Assembly (NCBI RefSeq): GCF_000213055.1
Contig: NZ_CM001166.1
Location: 83,348-147,347, forward strand
Length of the DNA stretch: 64,000 bases
Reading direction: 5' to 3'
Origin: Streptomyces sp. Tu6071
GTDB lineage: Bacteria; Actinomycetota; Actinomycetes; Streptomycetales; Streptomycetaceae
Shown: piece after piece, positions 41,559 through 49,497 of the stretch
How the letters are laid out: each line of letters begins with the position of its first letter
Position numbering within the stretch: position 1 is the first letter of the stretch
Translations under genes and position numbers: made by a program
The notes under the pieces: model-generated
What the model was told of the DNA's origin: nothing
Database searches by the model: none
Seen by the model: the letters and a program-made list of their open reading frames with translations, nothing else

Positions 41559-42428
41559 TTAGGCGCGCCGTTCCCGTGCCGGGGGCACACACCACCACCG
41601 GGCCCCTGACGGCCCGCTCAGCGCTGCGAGCACGACGGCGCCGAGGAGCACCAGGACCACGGCGCGGGTCGTCCCCGGCGCCGCGAGCACCCCCCACGCC
41701 AGCACCCCCGGCGCGATCCGTACGGCCGCGCGCGCCGCGTACGGCCACCGCCCCCACGCCCGCAGCACCCGCACCACTCCCACGGCCGCGCCGCTCACCA
41801 CCCGCCCTGCGGCACGTCCCGACCGCACCGCCGCCGCGTACGCCGCCCGCCCGGCCCGCACCGTCCACCGCCCGGCCCGGCCCGCCCCGCGCCCGCACGC
41901 CGCCCCGGCCGCCGCCGTTGCGGCCCATGCCGCCGGTCCGCTCCGCGCGAGCGTCCGGGCGACGGCCCGTCCGAGTGCCGGCCACTGCGCGAGGGACCGC
42001 GCGGCCCGGCCCGCTCCCGCCGCCGACCTCACCCCGCGCCCCGCCGCCCGCAGCACGTCCGGGAACCGCTCGCGCACCCGTCCCCGCACCCGCCGCCCGT
42101 ACCGAACTCCCGACGTCCTCGCGCGTACCGCGCACCGCTTCACCGCCGTCGCAGCCGCCCGCAGGGGCCGGGCCCTCGGGGGCGGCGCCGGGGCCTCGTT
42201 CGTCGCCGGACGCCACCACGTCGCGTCACCTGGTGCGGTCCCGCTGCCCAGCTCGCGGCCGGACAGGTACCGCACCACTGCCCGCACGCCCGTCTCGAAA
42301 CCGCGGTTGAAGTCCTCGGCGGGCACGATCACGAGCGACAGGACGACGGCGCCGACCACCCCCACCACCACCCCGCCCGCCAGGCCCAGACGCCCCAGAA
42401 GGTCCCACACGCTCGGCAGCTCGCTCAT
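41559..42428 (-). CDS. Unrecognised membrane protein, Arg/Ala-rich
   Basis: 289 residues from the ATG at 42428, with GAGGAG 7 bases upstream. One N-terminal transmembrane helix (LAGGVVVGVVGAVVLSLVIV, residues 15-35) and a hydrophobic C-terminal end (GVLAWGVLAAPGTTRAVVLV, LLGAVVLAALSG). The 200 residues between are Arg/Ala-rich with repeated RAAGR/VRSGRAA units. Divergent from the XRE gene at 42576, with 147 bp between the starts. No function assigned. Confidence 0.6.
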   Translation of the reverse strand: MSELPSVWDLLGRLGLAGGVVVGVVGAVVLSLVIVPAEDFNRGFETGVRAVVRYLSGRELGSGTAPGDATWWRPATNEAPAPPPRARPLRAAATAVKRCAVRARTSGVRYGRRVRGRVRERFPDVLRAAGRGVRSAAGAGRAARSLAQWPALGRAVARTLARSGPAAWAATAAAGAACGRGAGRAGRWTVRAGRAAYAAAVRSGRAAGRVVSGAAVGVVRVLRAWGRWPYAARAAVRIAPGVLAWGVLAAPGTTRAVVLVLLGAVVLAALSGPSGARWWCVPPARERRA

Positions 42429-42575
42429 CCCCGCTCCTCTCACCACCTCCTCAACGGGCGCGCCCACCACCTCGGCACGGCCCAACCCCCGCCCCTGCTG
42501 GGCAATTCGGTCCGGGGCCGGGGTGCGCGTGGCTACGCTGCGGGTACAGAGAAGAAGAGCGGAAGGGGGCCCCTC

Positions 42576-43805
42576 ATGGACGGCCCGACCGAAGAGACCC
42601 TGTGCGTGGACGGCGCGCGGCTGCGGCGCGCGCGCGAAGCCCGGCACCTGACGCGCCCGCAGCTCGCCTCCCTCCTCGGCGTGGGCCCCGACTGGGTGAA
42701 GAGGGTGGAGACGGGGCAGCGCACCGAGGACAGGCTGCCGACGCTCTACCGCCTGTGCCGCGTCCTGGGCCTGACCGACGTCGCGGAGCTGACGGGCGGG
42801 CAGACGTCCATGCCCGTGGCGACCGGCGGGCGCCTCGCCCACCCCGGCGTCGAAGAGCTGCGAGCCGCGGTGCACGCGCCGCTCTTCGTTCAGGAGGAGC
42901 CCGAGGACGTCGGTGTCCTCGCCGGGCGGGTCGCCCGGACGTGGGCGATCTGGCACGGAGTGCGCGAGCAGCGCACCGCTGTCGCAGCCGTACTTCCCGA
43001 TCTCATCCGCACCGGGCACGCCACGATGCGCGCCGCCGAGGGCCCCGAGAAGCGCCGCGCCGCCGTGGTCCTCTCCGAGGTCTACGCCCTCGCCCAGCAG
43101 TACGCCGCGCACATCGTCGACCCGCCCCTGTACTGGACGTTGGTGGACCGGGCCCGGATGCTCGCCGAGACGGCCGACGACGTGCTCGCGCTCGCGGGCG
43201 CCGCCTGGGTCACCGGCAACGGCTTGCGGGCGGCGGGGGACACGGAGGGCGCGCGGCGCGTCGCGGCCGACGCCGCCGAGACCCTGGAGCGCAGCACCGA
43301 AGACGGCTCCGACCGGCTACGGGGGCTGTACGGGAGCCTGTGCCTGCACGTGGCCCTCAGCGCCGCCCAGGAGCGCCGCGAGGGCGACGCGTGGCACTGG
43401 TGGGACAAGGCCGACCGCGCCGCTGCCCGCCTCGGCACCGCGTACATGCACCCGTGGACGGCGTTCGGCGAGGGCAATGTCGCCGTGCACGGGGTGAGCA
43501 TCGCCGCCGACCTCGGCGCCCACGGCACCGCGCTCCAGCGCATGACCGAGGTGGACCCGGAGACGATCCCGAGCGTCGAGCGCCGCTCCCGCTTGTACCT
43601 CGACGCCGCGCGCGGCGAGCGCGCGCGGCGCCAGGTCGCCGCCGCCCTGACGTACCTGCGTCTCGCGGTGGCGACCTCGCCGGAGGCGGTGCGCTACGTC
43701 CCCGCCGGGCGCGCGCTCGCCGAGGACCTCGCTCGTACCGCCCCCGCGCCCCTACGCCGGGCCGCGCACGAGGTCGCCTCACTCGTCGGCGTGCCCGTCG
43801 AGTAG
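42576..43805 (+). CDS. XRE-family regulator with TPR-like sensor domain
   Basis: 409 residues. Helix-turn-helix at residues 12-65 (GARLRRAREARHLTRPQLAS, LLGVGPDWVKRVETG), then about 320 Ala/Arg-rich helical residues (for example WTLVDRARMLAETADDVLAL, DAWHWWDKADRAAARLGTAY) typical of actinomycete regulators with tetratricopeptide sensor regions. GAAGGGGG lies upstream of the ATG. Divergent from the 41559 membrane gene and followed by a 27-bp hairpin. Confidence 0.85.
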   Translation: MDGPTEETLCVDGARLRRAREARHLTRPQLASLLGVGPDWVKRVETGQRTEDRLPTLYRLCRVLGLTDVAELTGGQTSMPVATGGRLAHPGVEELRAAVHAPLFVQEEPEDVGVLAGRVARTWAIWHGVREQRTAVAAVLPDLIRTGHATMRAAEGPEKRRAAVVLSEVYALAQQYAAHIVDPPLYWTLVDRARMLAETADDVLALAGAAWVTGNGLRAAGDTEGARRVAADAAETLERSTEDGSDRLRGLYGSLCLHVALSAAQERREGDAWHWWDKADRAAARLGTAYMHPWTAFGEGNVAVHGVSIAADLGAHGTALQRMTEVDPETIPSVERRSRLYLDAARGERARRQVAAALTYLRLAVATSPEAVRYVPAGRALAEDLARTAPAPLRRAAHEVASLVGVPVE

Positions 43806-43851
43806 ACGGCGCCGCGCGGCATCGCCCGGTCCTCGGCGTACCGGGCGAGGA

Positions 43852-43913
43852 CCGCCACAGGGGGCCATTTCGGCCCCCTCGGGTAGGGGGGCCGAAATGG
43901 CCCCCTGTGGCGG
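43852..43913. terminator. 27-bp perfect inverted repeat after the XRE gene
   Basis: Arms 43852-43878 and 43887-43913 are exact reverse complements with loop TCGGGTAG; each arm contains GGGGGCCATTTCGGCCCCC, itself nearly symmetric. It starts 47 bp after the XRE stop and ends at the start of the next gene. Arms this long exceed what termination needs, so it may also be a regulator-binding site or an RNA element. No U-tract follows. Confidence 0.7.
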
Positions 43914-44156
43914 GTGACGGGCTCTCACGCTGAGAAGGTGCCGAACCTGGAGTACTACACCGATCTCCCGCGCGCGCTGCGCCGCCCCCGCCTCGACGCC
44001 GACGGGGAGCGCTGGCTGCCCGTCGCCGTGACGAAGGAGTGGCACAAGGAGGGGGAGGTCGTCGTGGTGTTCCTGCGGCCCGCACGCGGGGGAGGGCGCG
44101 AGTGGATCGTGCCCCTCCCCGACCTGGACACCCTGACCCGGGAGGCGACCCCATGA
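43914..44156 (+). CDS. Small unrecognised protein
   Basis: 80 residues from a GTG at 43914, or 72 from the GTG at 43938. Core VPNLEYYTDLPRALRRPRLD, LPVAVTKEWHKEGEVVVVFL is strand-rich. Its first bases lie against the right arm of the 27-bp hairpin. Coupled by ATGA to the next gene. Confidence 0.55.
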   Translation: MTGSHAEKVPNLEYYTDLPRALRRPRLDADGERWLPVAVTKEWHKEGEVVVVFLRPARGGGREWIVPLPDLDTLTREATP

Positions 44157-44890
44157 CCCGCACGACCACAGAGGCGGACAGCGTCCTCGACGCTCTCACC
44201 GGCCGCCGGGCGGGCGACGGCGCGGCAGCAGGGCTGCGCGAGGCCGCCGCCCGCCTCGGCATCACCCTCCCCGAGCTGCGCGGCGACCTCCCCACCGGCC
44301 GCACCGCGATGGTCACCCTCGGCCGCGCCCCCGCCATCACGGCCCTGCGCCTCGCCGCCGTCCTCACCCACGCCGCCGCCGTCCTCCCCGACCTGCGCGC
44401 CGACCGCGCGGAGCCGGGCGAAGAGGAGGACGCGGCCGACGCCGTGACCGCGCTGCGTACCGCTCTGGACCGGGTGGGCCTGCGGCTGCCCTCTCTGGGC
44501 GCCGAGCGCCCCGCTGCCATGGGCACCGCCATGGTCGCGCTCGGCGGTGCCGCCTCCGGCGTCGCGGTGAGCCTCGCGGACGTCCTCACCCGCACCGCCG
44601 ACGCCGCCCCGGTCCTGCGCGCCGACGCCGCCGAGCCCCCCGGCGCGGCCCGGGAGTTCTGGCCCCTGCCCGCCGTCCTGCTCCGCGACGGGCACTGCCT
44701 GCGGTACGGGGGCGTCACCCGCGTCGCCGCGCAGGCGCCCCGGCTGCCCGCCCCCCGCGCCTCCACCGCTCCCCGGCTCGAAGTGCGCTGCGTGGACGGC
44801 ACCACCCTCCGCATGTCCCCCCGGGCCGCGCTCGACGTGTACCTCCCCCTCGCGTGGCGGCTCTCCCTCCAGGACGGCCCGCGCCCCTGA
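44153..44890 (+). CDS. Unrecognised protein with internal duplication
   Basis: 245 residues. Two units of about 50 residues align: GITLPELRGDLPTGRTAMVT then ITALRLAAVLTHAAAVLPDL, and GLRLPSLGAERPAAMGTAMV then GVAVSLADVLTRTADAAPVL. Each ends in RAD. The C-terminal 90 residues are a separate strand-rich domain (CLRYGGVTRVAAQAPRLPAP). No known family. Confidence 0.6.
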   Translation: MTRTTTEADSVLDALTGRRAGDGAAAGLREAAARLGITLPELRGDLPTGRTAMVTLGRAPAITALRLAAVLTHAAAVLPDLRADRAEPGEEEDAADAVTALRTALDRVGLRLPSLGAERPAAMGTAMVALGGAASGVAVSLADVLTRTADAAPVLRADAAEPPGAAREFWPLPAVLLRDGHCLRYGGVTRVAAQAPRLPAPRASTAPRLEVRCVDGTTLRMSPRAALDVYLPLAWRLSLQDGPRP

Positions 44891-44962
44891 CCCCCGCAGG
44901 AAGCGCGCGGGCACCCGGCCTCCCCGTACCGCAGCCGCCGGTACGGGGAGGCCGCTACCGCG

Positions 44963-44992
44963 TCAACTCCCATACAAAACAGGGGATATACT
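44963..44992 (+). promoter_or_regulatory. Promoter of the Tpg-like gene
   Basis: TCAACT (44963-44968), 18 bases, TATACT (44987-44992) in an AT-richer patch 42 bp upstream of the ATG at 45034. GCCGTAATTCGGC, a short palindrome, lies between the -10 box and the ribosome site GGGAGGGG and could be an operator. Confidence 0.5.
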
Positions 44993-45033
44993 GGCAAGGT
45001 GCCGTAATTCGGCAACGTACGGGAGGGGACGGG

Positions 45034-45609
45034 ATGCCTGAGCGGAACATCGAGTTCGGCGCGTACGGCGCCCAGGGCGTCAAGGGCCACGAGTTCGTCG
45101 CCCGCCGCCTCGACAGCCTCGCCGGGTTCATCGCGTCCCCGGTCACCACCCGCCGTGGCCTGACCGCGCGGCTGCGCTACCTCACGAGCAGTGCCCGCCA
45201 GCTCGCCGCCGCCCGGGAGGCCGGGCTCACGATCTCGGACCGCACGATCAAGGCGCAGATGCAGGGCACACGCCGCCCCTCCGCCCGTACGCTCCGCGAG
45301 ATCGACGCCACTTACCGCGCGGTGCGTCGTCAGAACGTCTCCCGGCACCTCCTGGCCCGCCTCAACCGGCAGGGCCGGGGGACCCGCGTCGAGTTCCACC
45401 CCGTCAATCAATCCGGGGTGGAACGCCCTCGCCAGCGGGTCGTGGAGTACCGCACCCTCAACGTGCGCAAGTGGGAGCGGATCGTCGGCGCGTGGGAGGC
45501 CGGGGACGACGCGGGCCTGGATGCCGCGTGGGTCGACGAGGTGGTGGTCGACCTCGGTTCGCAGTGGGGTCAGTACGAGTACGTCACCAACATCGGCTTC
45601 GCCGCCTGA
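45034..45609 (+). CDS. Tpg-like protein (candidate telomere terminal protein)
   Basis: 191 residues, GGGAGGGG 7 bases upstream. Length and layout match terminal proteins (Tpg, about 184 residues) of Streptomyces linear replicons: an N-terminal segment LTARLRYLTSSARQLAAARE, a helix-turn-helix (AGLTISDRTIKAQMQGTRRP), a basic helix (LREIDATYRAVRRQNVSRHL) and a C-terminal beta part (GTRVEFHPVNQSG) ending in aromatic residues. In Tpg the protein is covalently attached to the 5' DNA ends and primes end patching. The resemblance is by pattern; a phage-type HTH regulator is the alternative. Confidence 0.5.
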   Translation: MPERNIEFGAYGAQGVKGHEFVARRLDSLAGFIASPVTTRRGLTARLRYLTSSARQLAAAREAGLTISDRTIKAQMQGTRRPSARTLREIDATYRAVRRQNVSRHLLARLNRQGRGTRVEFHPVNQSGVERPRQRVVEYRTLNVRKWERIVGAWEAGDDAGLDAAWVDEVVVDLGSQWGQYEYVTNIGFAA

Positions 45610-45654
45610 GTGCCCGTTTCCCTCGCTCGGCAACGCCCACCGCAAAGGACTGAA

Positions 45655-46080
45655 ATGACTGACCTACCGCACAACGAGTACATGGCCGCTGTCGCCGACG
45701 CGCTCGCCGCCCGCGACATTGCGCCCGCACAGTGGTGGACCAGCGAAGACGACTCCGGCGCTGGCACCGACCGTCTCGACGCCGTCTTCCAGTGGCACAC
45801 CGGCGTCGCGGACCGCGACCACTGGCCGCACGGCGTGTACCTGAGCTGGGACCAGTACGACGGATGGCGCCTCATCGAGGCCGGCGGAGGCCGGAACATC
45901 TACGACCTTTCGCCGGATTCCCTGATCTACTGCGACCCGCGGCAGGTCGCCGCCGACGTTCAGGCCCGGCTCACACACGGGCTCGACGGATGGTCCCCGG
46001 GCCCTATCTGCGTCGTCGGCGCCCGGTGGGACGTGCGCCCCACGATGGCCGCTGTAGAACGCTGGGAGGCGGCGGCCTGA
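45655..46080 (+). CDS. Unrecognised small Trp-rich protein
   Basis: 141 residues, MTDLPHNEYMAAVADALAAR onward; AAAGGA 6 bases upstream. Strand-rich with DHWPHGVYLSWDQYDGWRLI and DVQARLTHGLDGW. Related DUF6292-like proteins occur on actinomycete plasmids, by weak recollection. Ends at a 37-base palindrome. Confidence 0.55.
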   Translation: MTDLPHNEYMAAVADALAARDIAPAQWWTSEDDSGAGTDRLDAVFQWHTGVADRDHWPHGVYLSWDQYDGWRLIEAGGGRNIYDLSPDSLIYCDPRQVAADVQARLTHGLDGWSPGPICVVGARWDVRPTMAAVERWEAAA

Positions 46081-46090
46081 ACTGCCGCCC

Positions 46091-46127
46091 CGTTCGGGGA
46101 ACGGTCACCGTGACCGTTCCCCGAACG
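46091..46127. terminator. 37-base near-perfect palindrome
   Basis: CGTTCGGGGAACGGTCAC (46091-46108), one central C, then its exact reverse complement (46110-46127), followed by TTGCGC. It is ten bases after the stop of the 45655 gene, so termination is likely. With only one unpaired base it could instead extrude as a cruciform or bind a dimeric protein. Confidence 0.65.
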
Positions 46128-46305
46128 CTTGCGCAAAATTCCCATTCCGGACTGACGGCCCTTGACCTGCTGTTACAGGGTTCAGAAACAGGCACTGACC
46201 TTGTTGTTTAACCCTCGTGTGGCTCCTGGCGGGGATGGCAGGGGGTCGCGCACGAGGCGGCGAATCGGGGTGCACTGGCTCCGTGGGCAGTTGCATACTC
46301 ACCGC

Positions 46306-46806
46306 ATGGCCTCTTCCTCCGGTCGGTTCCGAGATCCGCGCAGCACCGAGTACGACTTCCTTAGCTCGATCATGGTGCGATGCCCTGGCTGCGCGAAGGC
46401 CGCCCTTGTCGTTCCAGCGACCAACGACTCTGGCTGCGGAGGTCGGACCCTGTTCAGGCCGAGGCGTCTGGTCTGCCGTAGCTGCGGCTTGTCACGGCTG
46501 TGGAGCGGCCGTGCTGTCGCCCTCTCCCGGGGCACCGCCGCGCCAGCGACGGATCCATACTTCGGCGTGCTTTTGTGGCTCCAAATTGAGACTCGACACG
46601 GGTGGTTGTGGGCGTACGACCTGGAGCACCTCGACTTGCTACGGCGCTTCGTCCAAGCACCGCTGCGCGAACGAGCGCCCTGGTACGACACCGGGCAGAA
46701 GATGACGTTGGTCGCCCGTCTGCCACTATGGATCAAGCGCGCGAAGAATCGGGACGAGATCCTGCGCGGCATTGCTCGAATCCGCGCATCACTGGTCTGT
46801 GCCTGA
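46306..46806 (+). CDS. Zinc-ribbon protein of unknown role
   Basis: 166 residues. CPGCAKAALV (residues 26-35), then CRSCGLSRLW about 28 residues later form a two-knuckle zinc ribbon. The C-terminal half, FGVLLWLQIETRHGWLWAYD then RFVQAPLRERAPWYDTGQKM, looks like a conserved globular domain seen in many actinomycete proteins of unknown function. Lower GC in its first codons and a weak ribosome site leave the start uncertain. Confidence 0.65.
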   Translation: MASSSGRFRDPRSTEYDFLSSIMVRCPGCAKAALVVPATNDSGCGGRTLFRPRRLVCRSCGLSRLWSGRAVALSRGTAAPATDPYFGVLLWLQIETRHGWLWAYDLEHLDLLRRFVQAPLRERAPWYDTGQKMTLVARLPLWIKRAKNRDEILRGIARIRASLVCA

Positions 46807-46989
46807 AGATCTCCGGCCAGCGTCACGAGCGTTTCCGCCTTTTCCGGACAGTGACGCAGCCTTGGTGTGATCATGTGCGTTGTCGATCATGCCAAGGCCG
46901 CGAGGTGAGTCTGCTGCACGATGCTGTCCGCGTCGAGTCCCTGGCTGTGTTGTCCCGGTGCTGACGCGAAGCCCACCTCATCGCCCCTC

Positions 46990-47538
46990 TCAGGGGTCTC
47001 CCACCGCGTCCTCCTGCGGGTCGAAGCCCCGCAGAAGCGGATCAAGCTCCGCACCGGCCCCGCACAGGGCGCAAGCCCGGGTGGCGGGGTGCTCGGCAGC
47101 GTTGAGCGCCTGTTCCACCCGCAGGACCGGAAGGCCGGGCGGCGCCTCGGCGCAGTCCACGGCGTGCAGCACCGCACGGGAGGGCCCCCGGCGCCCGCCG
47201 CCGCTCTTCGCCAGCACCCACCCGGCGGGCCTGCGCGGCCCGAGCGCCACCTCCACGAGCGAGGGCGCCGGGAGCGCCGTGGTCGGCACGCCCGTGTAGT
47301 CGACGTCCTCGACGGGCCGCACATGCTCGGGGGCCCGCACCCACACCTCGTACTGCGCCGCCTCGACCTCCAGGCCCTCCCCGCCCACGTTGCGGTAGAG
47401 CGGGAGCGCGACGCGGTAGCGCCACCCGTCCGGGAGCTGGCGCCGCGCGAGGAGCCGCCCCCGCACCTCCTGCCCGTCCGCGAGCACCACCCACACCCCC
47501 GGCGCCCCGCTGCTGCTCGCGCCTTCGTGGCCCGACAC
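46990..47538 (-). CDS. Unrecognised protein (DUF6233-like)
   Basis: 182 residues from a GTG at 47538. GVWVVLADGQEVRGRLLARR and GWRYRVALPLYRNVG give a beta-rich N-terminal half; WVLAKSGGGRRGPSRAVLHA precedes a conserved-looking HAVDC. The end has CALCGAG. Resembles DUF6233-type Streptomyces plasmid and phage proteins by memory; not certain. Second gene of a leftward pair. Confidence 0.6.
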   Translation of the reverse strand: MSGHEGASSSGAPGVWVVLADGQEVRGRLLARRQLPDGWRYRVALPLYRNVGGEGLEVEAAQYEVWVRAPEHVRPVEDVDYTGVPTTALPAPSLVEVALGPRRPAGWVLAKSGGGRRGPSRAVLHAVDCAEAPPGLPVLRVEQALNAAEHPATRACALCGAGAELDPLLRGFDPQEDAVGDP

Positions 47539-47540
47539 AC

Positions 47541-47894
47541 TCAGCCCCGGGCCCCCGCCGCCTCGGCGGCCTGTGTCTCGTGGGCGTGCTTGAGTGCGTC
47601 GCGGGCCCGCATCCGTTCCTCGGCCGGCACGCTCGCCCACAGCTCGTGCGTCACGATCGCCGCCGCGAGATCCCGTTCGCGCTCGCGGAGCGCGGCGACC
47701 TCCTGGCGCTCCTCCTCGCTCCACCCCGGGGAGGCCGGGTGCGTACGGGCGCCCGCCCAGTAGCCGTCCGGCCGCTCCCACGCGGGCATCGGCTCCGCCG
47801 AGGGCGGCAGCGCCGCGAGGCGGGCGGAAAGGGTCGCGCGTACGGCGGTGAGGTCGCGCTGAGCCGCGAGGAGATCGTCGGGGAAATCGGTCAC
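47541..47894 (-). CDS. Unrecognised helical protein, pair with the gene downstream
   Basis: 117 residues from a GTG at 47894. VTDFPDDLLAAQRDLTAVRA, then a Trp-containing turn (WERPDGYWAGARTHPASPGW), then EEERQEVAALRERERDLAAA. The stop lies three bases before the next start, so the two are one operon. No function assigned. Confidence 0.6.
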   Translation of the reverse strand: MTDFPDDLLAAQRDLTAVRATLSARLAALPPSAEPMPAWERPDGYWAGARTHPASPGWSEEERQEVAALRERERDLAAAIVTHELWASVPAEERMRARDALKHAHETQAAEAAGARG

Positions 47895-47996
47895 ACCAGC
47901 GAGGGTACGACCGGCCAGAGCGCGCGCACGGCGGTGATGTGGCGTTTTGCGCGGGTTCGGTTGCCCAAAAAATCGAACATGTGATCGGGTAGGGGT

Positions 47997-48206
47997 GTGA
48001 ACGATGCCCTGCTCCGGCTCGCCCTCGAACGGCGAGCCACCTACCACGCCCTCGCCCTCGCACACCCCGCCGCCGCCACGCCTCTGCGCCGGGCACTGAT
48101 CCGGCAGTCCGCCCGCTTGCTCGACGGCCCGCCCACCACGGCCCGCCGGGCTCTGCTGTGCCGCCCGCCCGCGCCCGCGTCCCCGCCCTCGCGGGGGACC
48201 AGGTGA
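47997..48206 (+). CDS. Small Arg/Ala-rich protein
   Basis: 69 residues, GTG start, with a GGGGTG stretch upstream. LALERRATYHALALAHPAAA looks helical. Overlaps the next gene by GTGA. Function unknown. Confidence 0.5.
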   Translation: MNDALLRLALERRATYHALALAHPAAATPLRRALIRQSARLLDGPPTTARRALLCRPPAPASPPSRGTR

Positions 48207-48406
48207 CGGCGGGGGACGGGCGCCACCGCGTGCTCGCCGCCGTACGGGACGCGATCGCCGAGACCGGCCAAGGCCCCTCCGTACGGGAGATCCAGCGCGT
48301 CACCGGGCTCGCGCTCGCCACCATCGCCCACCACCTGAAGGCCCTGGAGGAGAGCGGCGCCCTCGTCCGTACGGGCCTGCACTGGCGCACCTGCCGCCTG
48401 GGCTGA
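48203..48406 (+). CDS. LexA-N-terminal-like winged-helix protein
   Basis: 67 residues. RVLAAVRDAIAETGQGPSVR EIQRVTGLALATIAHHLKAL (motif split) followed by EESGALVRT closely follows the LexA DNA-binding domain (I...G..PSVREI....GL.S..T...H...L...G). No protease domain, so it would be a stand-alone repressor or transcription factor. Divergent from the leftward pair at 46990. Confidence 0.75.
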   Translation: MTAGDGRHRVLAAVRDAIAETGQGPSVREIQRVTGLALATIAHHLKALEESGALVRTGLHWRTCRLG

Positions 48407-48496
48407 CCGGCGGCAGCCGGGTCCGGCCCCGGATGCCGCCGCCCCCCACCCCTCCTACGCTGATCGCATCCGCTCCCGGGGGGCCTGGAGGTAGTC

Positions 48497-49420
48497 GTGG
48501 TCCGTCCCGCCTGGTCCGGCGCCGTGAGCTTCGGCCTGGTCACGATCCCCGTGAAAATGCTCCCCGCCGTCGGCGACCACAGCATCCACTTCCGGCAGAT
48601 CCACACCGCCGACGACGGCCTCGTCCGCAACCGGAAGGTGTGCGAACTCGACGGCAAGGAGCTGTCGGCCGACGAGATCGCGCGCGGGTACGAGGTCTCG
48701 AAGGACACCGTGGTCCCGCTCTCGGACTCCGACTTCGACGACCTCCCCCTCCCCACCGCGCGCGCCCTGGAGATCGAGGCGTTCGTCGACGCCTCTGAGA
48801 TCGACCCCATCCAGATGGGCGACACCTACTACCTCGCCGCCGACGGGCAGGTCGCCGCGAAGCCGTACGCGCTCCTGCGCGCGGCCCTGGAGCGCACCGA
48901 CAAAGTCGCCCTCGCGAAATACGCGTTCTCCGGGAAGGAGCGCCTGGGGATGCTCCGTGTGCTCGACCAGGACGTCATCGCGCTCCAGGTCCTGCACTGG
49001 CCCGACGAGATCCGCTCCCCCGAGGGACTCGCCCCGCCCAGCGTAGACCTCACCGAGGACGAGATGACCGGGGCGCTCGCCCTCATGGACACCATGGCCC
49101 GCGACGGCATCGGCGACGAAGAGGACGAGTACCGCAACGCGGTCGAGAAGCTCGTCGAGGCGAAGGCCGAGCACCGTGCGCCGCCGCGCGCCGAGCGCGA
49201 GGAGCAGCCGCGCGGGGAGGTCGTGGACATCATGGCCGCCCTCCAGGACAGCGTGGACCGCGCGCAAAAAGCCCGCGGCGAGACCGGCAAGGACGCGACC
49301 GTCCACGAGATGCCGAAGAAGCGGGCCGCGAAGAAAGCGCCGACGAAGAAGACCGCAGCCAAGAAGGCAACGTCGAAGAAGACGACCGCGAAGAAGACGA
49401 GCCGGAAGAAGCCCGCCTGA
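48497..49420 (+). CDS. ku: Bacterial Ku protein
   Basis: 307 residues from the GTG at 48497. The Ku core runs from WSGAVSFGLVTIPVKMLPAV through EIEAFVDASEIDPIQMGDTY to YANAVEKLVEAKAE-like DEYRNAVEKLVEAKAEHRA. The last 50 residues are a lysine tail (KKRAAKKAPTKKTAAKKATS), which in actinobacterial Ku promotes DNA binding and bridging. Ku joins broken ends together with LigD; no ligD lies in the window. Codons 48780-48811 match a spacer of CRISPR array 3 at 27 of 32 positions. Carriage on a linear replicon suggests a role at ends or in invading-DNA repair. Confidence 0.95.
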   Translation: MVRPAWSGAVSFGLVTIPVKMLPAVGDHSIHFRQIHTADDGLVRNRKVCELDGKELSADEIARGYEVSKDTVVPLSDSDFDDLPLPTARALEIEAFVDASEIDPIQMGDTYYLAADGQVAAKPYALLRAALERTDKVALAKYAFSGKERLGMLRVLDQDVIALQVLHWPDEIRSPEGLAPPSVDLTEDEMTGALALMDTMARDGIGDEEDEYRNAVEKLVEAKAEHRAPPRAEREEQPRGEVVDIMAALQDSVDRAQKARGETGKDATVHEMPKKRAAKKAPTKKTAAKKATSKKTTAKKTSRKKPA

Positions 49421-49497
49421 CCCCTGGCCTCGCGCGAGCGCCTGAGTAGGCCCTGTCCTCCCGAAGCTGCCGCGAAGTGACAAGTAGCTCTCTGTGA

